A DNA stretch of 64,000 nucleotides from Pseudomonas fortuita (GCF_026898135.2 NZ_CP114035.2:4319501-4383500); one strand, 5' to 3'; counted from the stretch's first letter, positions 1-12,265 are shown. The notes: generated by a model not told the origin, from the sequence alone. A program made the numbers and translations.

Positions 1-122
1 GGGGTTACGCCGCCGACCATCTTGGTGCCGTAGGCGATGGCTTGTTCGGAGTGGAAAGTACCCTGCGAGCCGGTGAAGCCCTGGCAGATGACTTTGGTGT
101 CTTTATTGATCAGGACGCTCAT
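1..122 (-). CDS. sucD: Succinyl-CoA synthetase alpha subunit, N-terminal part (cut by window edge)
   Basis: Only the first 40 or so codons are in the window. They begin [18 protein letters not shown], the typical SucD N-terminus with the start of its CoA-binding Rossmann fold. The ATG shares one base with the sucC stop (TAATG), so the two subunits are translationally coupled. SucCD makes succinate and ATP or GTP from succinyl-CoA in the TCA cycle. The phospho-histidine region lies outside the window. Confidence 0.95.
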   Translation of the reverse strand, partial: MSVLINKDTKVICQGFTGSQGTFHSEQAIAYGTKMVGGVT

Positions 123-1288
123 TACTTGCCCTCCGCAGCTTTGACAACTTGTTGAGCAGCGTCGGTCAGGCTGGTTGCCGCAATGATGTTCAAACCGCTT
201 TCTGCCAGTACTTTAGCGCCCAGTTCGGCGTTGTTGCCTTCGAGGCGAACTACAACCGGAACTTTAACGCCGACTTCTTTCACCGCGCCGATGATGCCTT
301 CGGCAATCATGTCGCAGCGAACGATGCCGCCGAAGATGTTGACCAGAACGGCCGCGACATTGCTGTCGGACAGAATGATCTTGAAGGCTTCGGTAACGCG
401 CTCTTTGGTAGCACCGCCGCCAACGTCGAGGAAGTTGGCTGGCTTGCCGCCATGCAGGTTGACGATGTCCATGGTACCCATGGCCAGGCCGGCACCGTTG
501 ACCATGCAGCCGATGTTGCCTTCCAGGGCCACGTAGTTCAGCTCGAAGCTGGCAGCGTGGGCTTCACGAGGATCGTCCTGCGACGGGTCGTGGAAGGTTT
601 TCAGCTTAGGCTGACGGTACATGGCGTTCGCGTCGATGTTGATCTTCGCGTCCAGGCAGTGCAGGTCGCCGTCGGCCTTGATGACCAGCGGGTTGACTTC
701 CAGCAGGGCCAGGTCGTGTTCTTTGAACAGCTTGGCCAGGCCTACGAAAATCTTGGCGAACTGTGCAACTTGCTTGCCTTCCAGACCCAGCTGGAATGCC
801 AGTTCACGACCCTGGAACGGCTGAGCGCCGACCAGTGGATCGATAGTAGCCTTGATGATCTTCTCAGGAGTTTCGTGAGCGACTTTCTCGATGTCCACGC
901 CACCTTCGGTGGAGGCCATGAACACGATACGGCGGCTCGAGCGATCGACTACAGCGCCCAGGTACAGCTCTTTGGCGATGTCAGTGCAGGATTCGACCAG
1001 GATCTTGGTCACTGGCTGACCGTTGGCGTCGGTCTGGTAGGTTACCAGGCGCTTGCCCAACCATTGCGCAGCGAACGCCTTGGCGTCTTCTTTGCTGCGA
1101 ACCAGCTTGACGCCGCCCGCTTTACCGCGACCACCTGCGTGAACCTGGGCTTTTACAACCCACTCGGAACCGCCGATCTTGTCGCAAGCTTCTGCTGCAG
1201 CTTCAGGGGTATCGACTGCGAAACCCTTGGAAACTGGCAGGCCGTATTCAGCGAACAGCTGCTTACCCTGATACTCGTGAAGATTCAT
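122..1288 (-). CDS. sucC: Succinyl-CoA synthetase beta subunit
   Basis: 388 residues, the usual length for SucC, starting [18 protein letters not shown]. The N-terminal half is an ATP-grasp fold with the glycine-rich [11 protein letters not shown] near residue 53. The C-terminal half is a ligase-CoA domain with [14 protein letters not shown] near residue 320. With SucD it performs substrate-level phosphorylation in the TCA cycle. It is the penultimate gene of the sdh-suc cluster, 172 bp after lpd, and overlaps the sucD start by one base. Nothing is unusual in the reading frame. Confidence 0.97.
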   Translation of the reverse strand: MNLHEYQGKQLFAEYGLPVSKGFAVDTPEAAAEACDKIGGSEWVVKAQVHAGGRGKAGGVKLVRSKEDAKAFAAQWLGKRLVTYQTDANGQPVTKILVESCTDIAKELYLGAVVDRSSRRIVFMASTEGGVDIEKVAHETPEKIIKATIDPLVGAQPFQGRELAFQLGLEGKQVAQFAKIFVGLAKLFKEHDLALLEVNPLVIKADGDLHCLDAKINIDANAMYRQPKLKTFHDPSQDDPREAHAASFELNYVALEGNIGCMVNGAGLAMGTMDIVNLHGGKPANFLDVGGGATKERVTEAFKIILSDSNVAAVLVNIFGGIVRCDMIAEGIIGAVKEVGVKVPVVVRLEGNNAELGAKVLAESGLNIIAATSLTDAAQQVVKAAEGK

Positions 1289-1460
1289 GCTTTTTACCGT
1301 CTTCGTTAGGTACTGCGCTTCGGCGCTGCGCCATTACTGGCGCCGCACCACCTGTGACCGTTGACCCCGGGTTTTCCCGTGTGATCCGGTCCGGCGGACG
1401 TTCCGCGGTGAGTCATGCACGCAAGACTCACGACGGGCTGCCCGCCGTGGTTTCTTATAA

Positions 1461-2993
<1,533 letters not shown>

Positions 2994-4214
2994 TTAGATG
3001 TCCAGCAGCAGGCGGGACGGATCTTCCAGCAGGTTCTTGATAGTGACCAGGAAGGTTACCGCTTCCTTGCCGTCGATCAGGCGGTGATCGTACGACAGCG
3101 CCAGGTACATCATCGGGCGAATCACGACCTGGCCATTGATGGCCATCGGGCGCTGGATAATGTTGTGCATGCCCAGGATGGCGGCCTGCGGCGGGTTGAC
3201 GATCGGGGTCGACATCATCGAACCGAAGGTACCACCGTTGGTGATGGTGAAGGTGCCACCGGTCATCTCTTCGATGGACAGTTTGCCGTCACGGGCCTTC
3301 TTGCCGAAGGTGGCGATGCCGTTCTCGATTTCAGCCAGGCTCATCGACTCGGCGTTACGCAGCACCGGTACCACCAGGCCACGGTCGCTGGACACGGCAA
3401 CCCCGACGTCGGCGAAGCCGTGGTAGACGATGTCGTTGCCGTCGATCGAGGCGTTGACAGCCGGGAAGCGTTTCAGCGCTTCGGTAGCTGCCTTGACGAA
3501 GAACGACATGAAGCCCAGGCGCACGCCGTTGTGGGTCTTCTCGAACAGGTCCTTGTACTTCGAACGCAGGGCCATGACTTCGGTCATGTCCACTTCGTTG
3601 AAGGTGGTCAGCATCGCCATGTTGGACTGGGCTTCGACCAGACGCTCGGCGATCTTGGCACGCAGACGGGTCATCGGCACGCGCTTCTCGGTGCGGTCGC
3701 CAGCAGCGACGACAACCGGGGCAGCAGCGGCAGCAGCAGGCTTGGCAGCCGGGGCAGCGGCAGGGGCCGACTTCTTGTTGGCAACAGCAGCAACCACGTC
3801 TTCCTTGGTGATACGACCGCCTTTACCGGTACCGGCAACAGAGGCCAGGTCGATGCCGTTTTCTTCAGCCAGCTTACGCGCGGCCGGTGCAGCAACCGGG
3901 TCATCCTCGCCAGCGTCAGCGGCAGCAGCCGGAGCTGCAGCAGGCGCGGCGGCTGCGGCAGGAGCAGCGGCAGCACCGCCTTCAACGATCGAACCCAGCA
4001 ATTCGTCGGACAGGACAGTGTCGCCCTCACCCTTGACGATGTCGCCCAGCACGCCATCGGCAGTCGCCAGTACTTCCAGGACAACCTTGTCGGTCTCGAT
4101 GTCGACGATCAGCTCGTCACGCTTGACGGCTTCGCCCGGCTTCTTGTGCCAGGTGGCAACGGTGCCATCGGCAACCGATTCCGGGAAGGTTGGGGCTTTG
4201 ATCTCGATAGCCAT
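2994..4214 (-). CDS. sucB: Dihydrolipoyllysine succinyltransferase (E2 of 2-oxoglutarate dehydrogenase)
   Basis: 406 residues. An N-terminal lipoyl domain has the lipoylated lysine in [11 protein letters not shown] (Lys43). An Ala/Pro-rich linker follows, then a peripheral subunit-binding domain (about residues 108-145, [11 protein letters not shown] to GGRITKEDV), a second Ala/Pro linker, and the catalytic domain. The active-site [13 protein letters not shown] places His at 377 and Asp at 381. It transfers succinyl groups from SucA to CoA. The start is 42 bp after the sucA stop. Confidence 0.97.
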
Positions 4215-4256
4215 TATCTGTGTTTCCTTAAATTCGGTTTCAGGTGCGCGAAGGCG

Positions 4257-7088
4257 TTAGACAGTGAAGGCGTCTTGCAGCAGTTTTTCCTGCTGTTCGG
4301 CGTGCTTCGAAGCGTAACCACAGGCGGGTGCGGCAGAAGCGTCGCGACCGGCATATTCCAGGGTCAGAGCCTTGTTGTGGCGGCCCAGGATACGGCGCAT
4401 GTGGTGCTGACTGCTGTACCAGGCGCCCTGGTTCATCGGCTCTTCCTGGCACCATACGGCGTGCTTGAGGTTGCTGTATTGGGCCAGGATTTCGACCAGG
4501 TCGTCCTCCGGGAACGGGTACAGCTGCTCGAGACGCAGGATGGCGATGTCTTCGCGGCCTTCGGCACGGCGTTTTTCCAGCAGGTCGTAGTAGACCTTGC
4601 CGCTGCACAGCACCAGGCGCTCGACCTTGGCCGGATCGATTGCGTCGATTTCCGGGATCACGGTCTGGAACGAGCCTTCTGCCAGGTCTTCCAGCGTCGA
4701 AACGGCCAGTTTGTGGCGCAGCAGCGACTTCGGCGTCAGGACCACCAGCGGCTTGCGCAGCGGGCGGATGACCTGGCGACGCAGCAGGTGGTAGATCTGT
4801 GCCGGGGTAGTGGGTACGCAGACCTGGATGTTGTGCTCGGCGCACAGTTGCAGGTAACGCTCCAGACGCGCGGAGGAGTGCTCCGGGCCCTGCCCTTCGT
4901 ATCCGTGTGGCAGCAGCATGGTCAGACCGCACAGGCGGCCCCACTTGTGCTCACCGCTGGTGATGAACTGGTCGATCACCACTTGCGCACCGTTGGCGAA
5001 GTCGCCGAACTGGGCTTCCCAGATCACCAGCGCGTTTGGCGTGGTGGTGGAGTAGCCGTATTCGAAGGCCAGTACCGCTTCCTCGGACAGGAACGAATCG
5101 TACAGGTCGAAACGTGGCTGGCCCGGGAACAGGTTCTGCAGCGGAATGTAGGTGCTGGCGTCCTTCTGGTTGTGCAGCACCGCGTGACGGTGCGAGAAGG
5201 TGCCACGGCCGATGTCCTGGCCGGTCATGCGGATCGGGTGACCTTCGAACTGCAGGGTGGCGTAGGCCATGGTCTCTGCATAACCCCAGTTGATCGGCAA
5301 GCCGCCGGCCTGCATCTTCTGACGGTCTTCGTAGATCTTCGACACCTGACGCTGGACCACGAAACCTTCCGGCAGCTCGAGCAGCTTGGCCGACAGGTCC
5401 TGCAGGGTCTTGAGGTCGAAACGGGTGTCGTGACGCGCGGTCCAGGCGTGACCCAGGTACGGACGCCAGTCGACGAACAGCTCGCGGTTCGGCTCCTTGA
5501 CCAGGCTTTTTACCACGTGCAGGCCATTGTCCAGCGCGTTGCGGTACTCGTCGACCTTGGCCTGAGCACGCTCGGCGTCGATACGACCGGCCTGGATCAG
5601 CGCCTCGGCATACAGCTCACGGGTAGTGCGCTGCTTGCTGATCTGCTGGTACATCAGCGGCTGGGTGCCGTTCGGCTCGTCAGCCTCGTTATGGCCACGA
5701 CGACGGTAGCAGACCAGGTCGATCACCACGTCACGCTTGAACTGCATGCGGTAGTCGATGGCCAGCTGGGTAACGAACAGCACGGCTTCCGGGTCATCGC
5801 CGTTGACGTGCAGGATCGGCGCCTGGATCATCTTGGCAACGTCGGTGGCGTACTCGGTGGAGCGCGCGTCCAGCGGGTTGCTGATGGTGAAACCCACCTG
5901 GTTGTTGATCACGATGTGCACGGTACCGCCGGTCTTGAAACCGCGGGTCTGCGACATCTGGAAGGTTTCCATGACCACGCCCTGGCCGGCGAATGCGGCG
6001 TCGCCGTGGATCGAGATCGGCAGCACCTTGTCGCCAGCGGTATCGTTGCGGCGGTCCTGACGGGCGCGCACCGAACCCTCGACCACAGGCGAAACGATTT
6101 CCAGGTGGGACGGGTTGAACGCCATGGCCAGGTGAACTTCACCACCGGTGGTCATCACGTTCGAGGAGAAGCCCTGGTGATACTTCACGTCACCGGAGCC
6201 CAGCTCGTTCATCTTCTTGCCTTCGAACTCGTCGAACAGCTCGCGCGGGTTCTTGCCGAAGGTGTTCACCAGCACGTTCAGACGGCCACGGTGGGCCATG
6301 CCGATGACGACTTCCTTGGTGCCGTACGAGCCGGAACGCTGGATCATTTCATCCAGCATCGGGATCAGGCTCTCGCCACCTTCAAGGCCGAAACGCTTGG
6401 TGCCCGGATACTTGGTACCCAGGTACTTTTCCAGGCCCTCACCGGCGGTCACGCGCTCCAGCAGGTGCGCCTGCACGTCAGCGGAAAACTCCGGACGGCC
6501 GCGTACGCTTTCCAGGCGCTGCTGGAACCAGCTACGCTGCTCGGAATCGACGATGTGGGTGAATTCGGCGCCAATGGTGCGACAATATGTCTTCTGGAGT
6601 GCATCGAAGATGTCGCGTAGGCTCGCCTCCTCTTTGCCGATGAACAGGTCGCCGGCACGGAAGGTCGTATCAAGATCGGCATTGGTCAAGCCGTAGTGAT
6701 TGATCGACAGGTCTACGGGCGCAGGGCGCTGCCACAACCCCAACGGGTCGAGCTTGGCAGCCTGATGGCCGCGCATACGATAGGCCTGGATCAGTCGCAG
6801 AACTTCAACCTGCTTCTTCTCGTGTTCACTGCTCACGCTCCCGGCGGATACCGGTTGGGCGCGGCGCTGGTTCTTTGCCAGCAGTACGAAATGGTCGCGG
6901 ATTGTCGAGTGCGATACATCAGTAGCGGTGCTGCCGTCGGCTGGCAACTTCTGGAAGTAAGTGCGCCACTCTTCTGGCACAGCGTTAGGGTCGTGCAGGT
7001 AGAGTTCGTAGAGCTCTTCCACATATGCAGCGTTACCACCTGAAAGGTGGGCGCTATCCCACATGCGCTGCATCACGCTTTCTTGCAT
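4257..7088 (-). CDS. sucA: 2-oxoglutarate dehydrogenase E1 component
   Basis: 943 residues, standard for Pseudomonas SucA. The start MQESVMQRMWDSAHLSGGN is preceded by GAGGGTGA. GMAHRGRLNVLVN (near residue 265) and the thiamine-diphosphate/Mg region GDAAFAGQGVV followed by NNQVGFT are present. The transketolase-like pyrimidine-binding half starts around residue 590. It decarboxylates 2-oxoglutarate and reductively succinylates SucB. It lies 245 bp downstream of sdhB in the same direction, so it may be read from sdh transcripts, from its own promoter, or both. Confidence 0.97.
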   Translation of the reverse strand: MQESVMQRMWDSAHLSGGNAAYVEELYELYLHDPNAVPEEWRTYFQKLPADGSTATDVSHSTIRDHFVLLAKNQRRAQPVSAGSVSSEHEKKQVEVLRLIQAYRMRGHQAAKLDPLGLWQRPAPVDLSINHYGLTNADLDTTFRAGDLFIGKEEASLRDIFDALQKTYCRTIGAEFTHIVDSEQRSWFQQRLESVRGRPEFSADVQAHLLERVTAGEGLEKYLGTKYPGTKRFGLEGGESLIPMLDEMIQRSGSYGTKEVVIGMAHRGRLNVLVNTFGKNPRELFDEFEGKKMNELGSGDVKYHQGFSSNVMTTGGEVHLAMAFNPSHLEIVSPVVEGSVRARQDRRNDTAGDKVLPISIHGDAAFAGQGVVMETFQMSQTRGFKTGGTVHIVINNQVGFTISNPLDARSTEYATDVAKMIQAPILHVNGDDPEAVLFVTQLAIDYRMQFKRDVVIDLVCYRRRGHNEADEPNGTQPLMYQQISKQRTTRELYAEALIQAGRIDAERAQAKVDEYRNALDNGLHVVKSLVKEPNRELFVDWRPYLGHAWTARHDTRFDLKTLQDLSAKLLELPEGFVVQRQVSKIYEDRQKMQAGGLPINWGYAETMAYATLQFEGHPIRMTGQDIGRGTFSHRHAVLHNQKDASTYIPLQNLFPGQPRFDLYDSFLSEEAVLAFEYGYSTTTPNALVIWEAQFGDFANGAQVVIDQFITSGEHKWGRLCGLTMLLPHGYEGQGPEHSSARLERYLQLCAEHNIQVCVPTTPAQIYHLLRRQVIRPLRKPLVVLTPKSLLRHKLAVSTLEDLAEGSFQTVIPEIDAIDPAKVERLVLCSGKVYYDLLEKRRAEGREDIAILRLEQLYPFPEDDLVEILAQYSNLKHAVWCQEEPMNQGAWYSSQHHMRRILGRHNKALTLEYAGRDASAAPACGYASKHAEQQEKLLQDAFTV

Positions 7089-7333
7089 GCTTGGTCACCC
7101 TCGATTAGGGGACTGATCGGCGAGAGCCACAGCAAACCTGGAAAAGTCCGAATAAAGCGACTGAACCACGCCACTTGGATCCTGCTGATTTTCCGGGTAC
7201 CAGCCCGGAAAGCCCCTGCTGGTCTCATATCTTCATAGGTATGAACGCGGGCTTTGTGGGCCCTTGTTCGGGTTTTACCTCAGTGCGGGCTCAACACCCG
7301 CACCTCGGCTTACTGCAGGTACAACAGGTTGTA
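7089..7333 (-). other. sdhB-sucA intergenic region with a stem-loop
   Basis: There is no gene here. A hairpin with 7-bp arms (GTGCGGG / CCCGCAC, 7283-7289 and 7297-7303) lies close behind the sdhB stop. It has no T-run on the minus strand, so it looks more like a partial attenuator or mRNA-processing structure than a full terminator. I could not pick out a convincing sucA promoter. Confidence 0.4.
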
Positions 7334-8038
7334 TCAGGTGCCGCTTTGCAGCAGCATGTTACGTACGTGACCGATTGCCTTGGTCGGGTTCAGACCTTTC
7401 GGGCAAACGTTTACGCAGTTCATGATCCCGCGGCAGCGGAATACGCTGAACGGGTCATCCAGGGACGCCAGGCGCTCCTGAGTCTTGGTGTCACGGCTGT
7501 CGGCCAGGAAGCGGTAGGCCTGCAACAGTGCGGCGGGGCCCAGGAACTTGTCCGGGTTCCACCAGAACGACGGGCAGGAGGTCGAGCAGCAAGCGCACAG
7601 GATGCACTCGTACAGACCGTCCAGCTTGTCACGCTCTTCAGGCGACTGCAGGCGCTCGATGGCCGGGGCCGGCGTGTCGTTCTGCAGGAATGGCTTCACC
7701 TTCTCGTACTGCTTGTAGAAGATGCTCATATCGACCACCAGGTCACGAATGACCGGCAGGCCTGGCAGCGGGCGCAGAACCAGCTTGTTGCCTTTGACCA
7801 CACCCGACAGCGGGGTGATGCAGGCCAGGCCGTTCTTGCCGTTCATGTTCATGCCATCGGAACCGCACACGCCTTCACGGCAGGAGCGACGGTACGAGAA
7901 ACCCTCGTCCTTTTCCTTGATCAGCGCCAATACATCGAGAACCATCAGGTCCTTGCCACCGGTATCGACGTCGAACGACTCCATCTTGGGCGCCGAGTCG
8001 GTGTCGGGGTTGTAACGATAAACTTCGACTTTCAACAT
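7334..8038 (-). CDS. sdhB: Succinate dehydrogenase iron-sulfur subunit
   Basis: 234 residues from the ATG at 8038, preceded by AAGGGTGG; a GTG three codons upstream overlaps that ribosome site and is rejected. The [2Fe-2S] ligands are in CREGVCGSDGMNMNG (Cys53, Cys58) plus Cys73. The C-terminal ferredoxin-like domain has CILCACCSTSCPSFWW and CVNVCPKGLNP for the [4Fe-4S] and [3Fe-4S] clusters. It carries electrons from SdhA to ubiquinone at the inner membrane. It starts 11 bp after sdhA. Confidence 0.97.
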   Translation of the reverse strand: MLKVEVYRYNPDTDSAPKMESFDVDTGGKDLMVLDVLALIKEKDEGFSYRRSCREGVCGSDGMNMNGKNGLACITPLSGVVKGNKLVLRPLPGLPVIRDLVVDMSIFYKQYEKVKPFLQNDTPAPAIERLQSPEERDKLDGLYECILCACCSTSCPSFWWNPDKFLGPAALLQAYRFLADSRDTKTQERLASLDDPFSVFRCRGIMNCVNVCPKGLNPTKAIGHVRNMLLQSGT

Positions 8039-8049
8039 AGCAGCCACCC

Positions 8050-9822
8050 TTAGTAAGTCCGGATTTTTGGCTCGAAGGCCGGTACGGTCTTCGGCGCAAA
8101 GTTGACGCCACGCTTGGCAACGCGCTTCTCACCCGGGTAGTACAGGGTGTGGCACAGCCAGTTTTCGTCGTCACGGTCTTCGAAGTCTTCACGGGCGTGA
8201 GCGCCGCGGGACTCTTTACGGGCTTCGGCCGCGATGGCGGTAGCTTCGGCGACTTCCAGCAGGTTCTGCAGCTCCAGCGCTTCGATACGCGCGGTGTTGA
8301 AGGCCTGGGACTTGTCGTTGATCTTGACGTTGGCGATGCGGTCACGCAGGCCGGCCAGCTGCTCGATACCCTTCAGCATGTATTCGCCAGTACGGAATAC
8401 ACCGAAGTAGTTCTGCATGCAGCTCTGCAGCTCGCGCTTGAGGCTGGCAACGTCTTCGCCAGTGGAGCGCTCGTTGAGCTTGTTCAGGCGGTTCAGGGCA
8501 ACTTCGATGTCGGTGTCGCTGGCGTCGAGGTGCTCGATACCATCGCTCAGCGCCTTCTCCAGGTGCAGACCGGCTGCACGGCCGAACACCACCAGGTCAA
8601 GCAGCGAGTTGCCGCCCAGGCGGTTGGCACCGTGAACCGATACGCACGCCACTTCACCTACGGCGAACAGGCCAGGGATGATGTGATCCTTGCCTTCTTC
8701 GTCCATGGTGATGGCCTGGCCATGGATGTTGGTGGCAACGCCACCCATCATGTAGTGGCAGGTCGGAACGACCGGCACCGGCGCGACGACCGGGTCGACG
8801 TGGGCGAAGGTCTTGGACAGCTCGCAGATACCTGGCAGGCGGCTGTGCAGCACTTCCTCGCCCAGGTGATCCAGCTTCAGCAGTACGTGGTCCTTGTTCG
8901 GGCCCACGCCGTTGCCGGCGATGATTTCCTTGACCATGGAACGGGCAACCACGTCGCGGCCGGCCAGGTCTTTCGCGTTCGGCGCGTAACGCTCCATGAA
9001 GCGCTCGCCGTGGGCGTTGATCAGGTAGCCACCCTCACCGCGGCAGCCTTCGGTGACCAGTACACCGGCGCCGGCGATGCCGGTCGGGTGGAACTGCCAC
9101 ATCTCGATGTCCTGCACCGGTACACCGGCACGCAGGGCCATACCGATACCGTCACCGGTATTGATCAGGGCGTTGGTGGTGGAGGCGTAGATACGGCCTG
9201 CACCGCCAGTGGCCAGAACGGTGGCCTTGGACTTGATGTACATGGTTTCGCCGGTTTCGATGCAGATCGCGATCACACCGACAAAAGCGCCTTCCTGGTT
9301 CTTTACCAGATCAACGGCGTAGTACTCGTTGAGGAAGGTGGTACCGGCTTTCAGGTTGCCCTGGTACAGGGTGTGCAGCAGCGCGTGACCGGTACGGTCG
9401 GAAGCGGCACAAGTACGGGCGGCCTGGCCACCTTTACCGAAGTCCTTGGACTGGCCACCGAACGGACGCTGGTAGATACGGCCGGTTTCGGTACGCGAGA
9501 ACGGCAGGCCCATGTGGTCCAGTTCGAAGACCGCAGCCGGGCCTTCCTGACACATGTATTCGATAGCGTCCTGGTCACCGATGTAGTCGGAACCTTTGAC
9601 GGTATCGTACATGTGCCAGCGCCAGTCGTCGTTCGGGTCAGCCGAAGCGATGGCGCAGGTGATGCCGCCCTGGGCGGATACAGTGTGCGAGCGGGTCGGG
9701 AAGACCTTGGTGACTACGGCAGTCTTGTGGCCGCCTTGAGCCAGTTGCAGCGCAGCACGCATGCCGGCGCCGCCGCCACCGATGATGATGGCGTCGAATG
9801 AGATGGTTGGAATGCTAGCCAT
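8050..9822 (-). CDS. sdhA: Succinate dehydrogenase flavoprotein subunit
   Basis: 590 residues. The FAD dinucleotide fold [14 protein letters not shown] is at about residues 15-28, and [11 protein letters not shown] has His46, the expected covalent FAD attachment residue. The substrate-site regions [20 protein letters not shown] and [18 protein letters not shown] are intact. It oxidises succinate to fumarate on the cytoplasmic face of complex II. It starts three bases after the sdhD stop and is followed closely by sdhB. Confidence 0.98.
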   Translation of the reverse strand: MASIPTISFDAIIIGGGGAGMRAALQLAQGGHKTAVVTKVFPTRSHTVSAQGGITCAIASADPNDDWRWHMYDTVKGSDYIGDQDAIEYMCQEGPAAVFELDHMGLPFSRTETGRIYQRPFGGQSKDFGKGGQAARTCAASDRTGHALLHTLYQGNLKAGTTFLNEYYAVDLVKNQEGAFVGVIAICIETGETMYIKSKATVLATGGAGRIYASTTNALINTGDGIGMALRAGVPVQDIEMWQFHPTGIAGAGVLVTEGCRGEGGYLINAHGERFMERYAPNAKDLAGRDVVARSMVKEIIAGNGVGPNKDHVLLKLDHLGEEVLHSRLPGICELSKTFAHVDPVVAPVPVVPTCHYMMGGVATNIHGQAITMDEEGKDHIIPGLFAVGEVACVSVHGANRLGGNSLLDLVVFGRAAGLHLEKALSDGIEHLDASDTDIEVALNRLNKLNERSTGEDVASLKRELQSCMQNYFGVFRTGEYMLKGIEQLAGLRDRIANVKINDKSQAFNTARIEALELQNLLEVAEATAIAAEARKESRGAHAREDFEDRDDENWLCHTLYYPGEKRVAKRGVNFAPKTVPAFEPKIRTY

Positions 9823-9825
9823 GGA

Positions 9826-10194
9826 TCAGATACCCCAGAGAATCTGCACACCCCAGACGAAGTAAGCGAACATCGCAACGCCGCATACCGCCTGGAACAG
9901 GAAACGAATCGCAGTTGCCGACTTGCCGAACGACATAGGCGTCAGGTAGTCGGTTGCAATGGTCCACATGCCGACCCAGGCGTGAGCGCCCAGGGCAACG
10001 AGGGCCAGCAGACTGAAGATCCGCATCGCGTTGTTGGAGAACAGACCATGCCACTGGGTGTAGTCGATGCCTGGGTGGGCGACCACGTAGCCGATCAGGA
10101 AGAGGAAGTAAGCCGCGAGAACGACCGCGGAGACGCGTTGCGCCATCCAGTCATAGAGGCCCGAACGCGACAGGTTCGTGACATTGGTTACCAT
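9826..10194 (-). CDS. sdhD: Succinate dehydrogenase membrane anchor subunit
   Basis: 122 residues from the ATG at 10194 (MVTNVTNLSRSGLYDWMAQR); a TTG two codons upstream is less likely. There are three hydrophobic segments: VVLAAYFLFLIGYVV, a second around IFSLLALVALGAHAW, and a third around FLFQAVCGVAMFAYFVW. The HAWVGMWTIATDYL segment matches the conserved heme/quinone-side region of SdhD. The start overlaps the end of sdhC by 7 bases, implying coupling. Confidence 0.93.
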   Translation of the reverse strand: MVTNVTNLSRSGLYDWMAQRVSAVVLAAYFLFLIGYVVAHPGIDYTQWHGLFSNNAMRIFSLLALVALGAHAWVGMWTIATDYLTPMSFGKSATAIRFLFQAVCGVAMFAYFVWGVQILWGI

Positions 10195-10574
10195 ACCCAA
10201 ACTCCCACCAGAACGATCAGCACCACGGAGATGACAATCACGATTTTCGAGCCCAGCTTGCCGCCTTCCAGCGTCTCACCGATGCCCATGTCCATGATCA
10301 GGTGGCGTACACCTGCCACGAGGTGATAAAGCAGGGCGGACAACAGGCCCCAGGTCACGAATTTGGCCAGCGGGCTGGTCAGACACGCCTTCACCTCACC
10401 GAAGCCTTCCTCGGAGCCCAACGATTTGCCCAGTGCATAAAGCATGATGGCAAGGCCGATGAACAGGATGACGCCGGAGATACGGTGCAGAATGGACGTG
10501 TATGCAGTGACAGGGAGCTTGATGGTCCTTAGGTCTAGGTTTACAGGTCGTTGGCTTTTCACGGCTTTTTTCAC
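10188..10574 (-). CDS. sdhC: Succinate dehydrogenase cytochrome b556 subunit
   Basis: 128 residues beginning at a GTG, with AGGGG about 10 bases upstream and no better ATG. The protein has the family sequence SILHRISGVILF (quinone-site Ser and Arg) and HLVAGVRHLIMDMG, whose His is the probable heme b ligand. Three membrane helices are evident. It is the first gene of sdhCDAB, with a sigma70-like promoter about 125 bp upstream. Confidence 0.94.
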   Translation of the reverse strand: MKKAVKSQRPVNLDLRTIKLPVTAYTSILHRISGVILFIGLAIMLYALGKSLGSEEGFGEVKACLTSPLAKFVTWGLLSALLYHLVAGVRHLIMDMGIGETLEGGKLGSKIVIVISVVLIVLVGVWVW

Positions 10575-10697
10575 ACTGAAGAGCCCCTAGCGAATCAGGG
10601 CAAAGTTGTTGGTAAGTGTACTGGTCAGGTACCCACCACCCAGGGAACGGCGACCCCCAGCAGTTCGGGCTTGCAAGCCCCTGGCGGTCGGGTGCCG

Positions 10698-10726
10698 AGT
10701 ATAGACAGTTAGGCTGCTTATGACAA
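10698..10726 (-). promoter_or_regulatory. Putative sigma70 promoter of sdhCDAB
   Basis: On the minus strand TTGTCA (10721-10726) and TATACT (10698-10703) are separated by exactly 17 bases. This is the best match in the 352-bp sdhC-gltA gap for leftward transcription. It would give a leader of about 115 nt containing the 14-bp palindrome GGGCTTGCAAGCCC at 10667-10680, which could form a hairpin or serve as an operator. Confidence 0.55.
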
Positions 10727-10799
10727 CGTGACGGGGTAGCCCAAATAGCGCATTGCCTTTAACGAACAAAAGGCGTAAATGGGCGAGAATTTCGGGAAA

Positions 10800-10821
10800 A
10801 ATCAGGCTTGAATGCCTGATT
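10800..10821. repeat. Perfect 8-bp inverted repeat in the sdhC-gltA gap
   Basis: AATCAGGC (10800-10807) and GCCTGATT (10814-10821) flank a 6-base loop. The element lies 20 bp upstream of the gltA -35 box and upstream of the sdh promoter on the other strand. It is therefore placed like an operator or an insulating hairpin between two divergent TCA promoters. No binding protein can be named from the sequence alone. Confidence 0.45.
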
Positions 10822-10840
10822 CAACAAGCCTTTAGGCAAA

Positions 10841-10868
10841 TTGACATCTGAATTTATCCCTCTATAGT
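10841..10868 (+). promoter_or_regulatory. Putative sigma70 promoter of gltA
   Basis: A consensus TTGACA at 10841-10846 is followed after 16 bases by TATAGT at 10863-10868, about 50 bp before the gltA ribosome site AGGAGG (10917-10922). It is one of the two strongest-looking promoters in the window. Confidence 0.7.
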
Positions 10869-10926
10869 GGTGCGGGCCCTGCGTGGGGGGTCTGTCTGAT
10901 GATTTCAAGCATTAATAGGAGGCCAC

Positions 10927-12216
10927 ATGGCTGACAAAAAAGCGCAGTTGGTCATCGAGGGCGCTGCCCCCGTCGAGCTGCCCATTTTAACCGGCACCGT
11001 TGGTCCTGATGTAATCGACGTCCGCGGGTTAGGGGCCACTGGTCACTTCACCTTCGACCCCGGTTTCATGGCGACCGCCTCGTGCGAGTCGAAGATCACC
11101 TATATTGACGGCGACAAAGGTATCCTGCTGCACCGCGGCTACCCGATCGAGCAACTCGCCGAACAGTCCGACTACCTCGAAACGTGCTACCTGCTGCTCA
11201 ACGGCGAACTGCCGAATGCCGAGCAGAAGGCCCAGTTCGTCAGCACCGTCAAGAACCACACCATGGTTCACGAGCAGCTGAAGTCCTTCTTCAACGGCTT
11301 CCGCCGCGACGCTCACCCGATGGCGGTGATGTGTGGCGTAGTCGGCGCCCTGTCGGCGTTCTATCACGACTCCCTGGACATCAATAACCCGCAACACCGC
11401 GAAATTTCCGCGGTGCGCCTGGTCGCCAAGATGCCGACCCTGGCCGCGATGGTTTACAAGTACTCCATGGGCCAGCCGATGATGTACCCGCGCAACGACC
11501 TGTCGTACGCGGAAAACTTCCTGCACATGATGTTCAACACCCCGTGCGAGATCAAACCGATCAGCCCGGTGCTGGCCAAGGCAATGGACCGGATCTTCAT
11601 CCTCCATGCCGACCACGAGCAAAATGCCTCCACCTCTACCGTTCGCCTGGCCGGCTCGTCGGGTGCCAACCCGTTCGCCTGTATCGCCGCCGGTATCGCC
11701 GCACTGTGGGGCCCGGCCCATGGCGGTGCGAACGAAGCCGTACTGACCATGCTCGATGAAATCGGCGATGTCTCGAACATCGACACCTTCATCGCCAAGG
11801 CCAAGGACAAGAACGACCCGTTCAAGCTGATGGGCTTCGGTCACCGCGTGTACAAGAACCGCGACCCGCGTGCTACCGTCATGAAGCAGACCTGCGACGA
11901 AGTCCTGCGCGAGCTGGGCATCAAGAACGACCCGCAGCTGGAACTGGCCATGCGCCTCGAAGAGATCGCCCTGACCGATCCGTACTTCATCGAGCGCTCG
12001 CTGTACCCGAACGTCGACTTCTACTCGGGGATCATCCTCAAGGCGATCGGCATTCCGACCAGCATGTTCACCGTGATCTTCGCCCTGGCACGTACTGTCG
12101 GCTGGATCTCGCACTGGAAAGAAATGCTCTCCAGCCCGTACAAGATCGGCCGTCCGCGCCAGCTGTACACCGGCGAGCAAAAACGCGATATCACTGCACT
12201 GAAAGACCGCAAGTAA
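10927..12216 (+). CDS. gltA: Citrate synthase
   Basis: 429 residues, the normal size of the type II (hexameric) bacterial enzyme. Catalytic regions are [25 protein letters not shown] and YPNVDFYSG, supplying the two histidines and the aspartate. It condenses oxaloacetate with acetyl-CoA. The ATG follows AGGAGG with short spacing. It is transcribed divergently from sdhCDAB and ends in a clear intrinsic terminator. Confidence 0.98.
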   Translation: MADKKAQLVIEGAAPVELPILTGTVGPDVIDVRGLGATGHFTFDPGFMATASCESKITYIDGDKGILLHRGYPIEQLAEQSDYLETCYLLLNGELPNAEQKAQFVSTVKNHTMVHEQLKSFFNGFRRDAHPMAVMCGVVGALSAFYHDSLDINNPQHREISAVRLVAKMPTLAAMVYKYSMGQPMMYPRNDLSYAENFLHMMFNTPCEIKPISPVLAKAMDRIFILHADHEQNASTSTVRLAGSSGANPFACIAAGIAALWGPAHGGANEAVLTMLDEIGDVSNIDTFIAKAKDKNDPFKLMGFGHRVYKNRDPRATVMKQTCDEVLRELGIKNDPQLELAMRLEEIALTDPYFIERSLYPNVDFYSGIILKAIGIPTSMFTVIFALARTVGWISHWKEMLSSPYKIGRPRQLYTGEQKRDITALKDRK

Positions 12217-12234
12217 GCTTTTCTAGCCGAACGC

Positions 12235-12265
12235 AAAAGGCTGCCCTCGGGCAGCCTTTTTTCTT
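12235..12265 (+). terminator. Intrinsic terminator of gltA
   Basis: A GC-rich stem GGCTGCCC / GGGCAGCC with a 3-base loop is preceded by four A and followed by six T, 18 bp after the gltA stop. It fits rho-independent termination in the plus direction. Confidence 0.9.
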
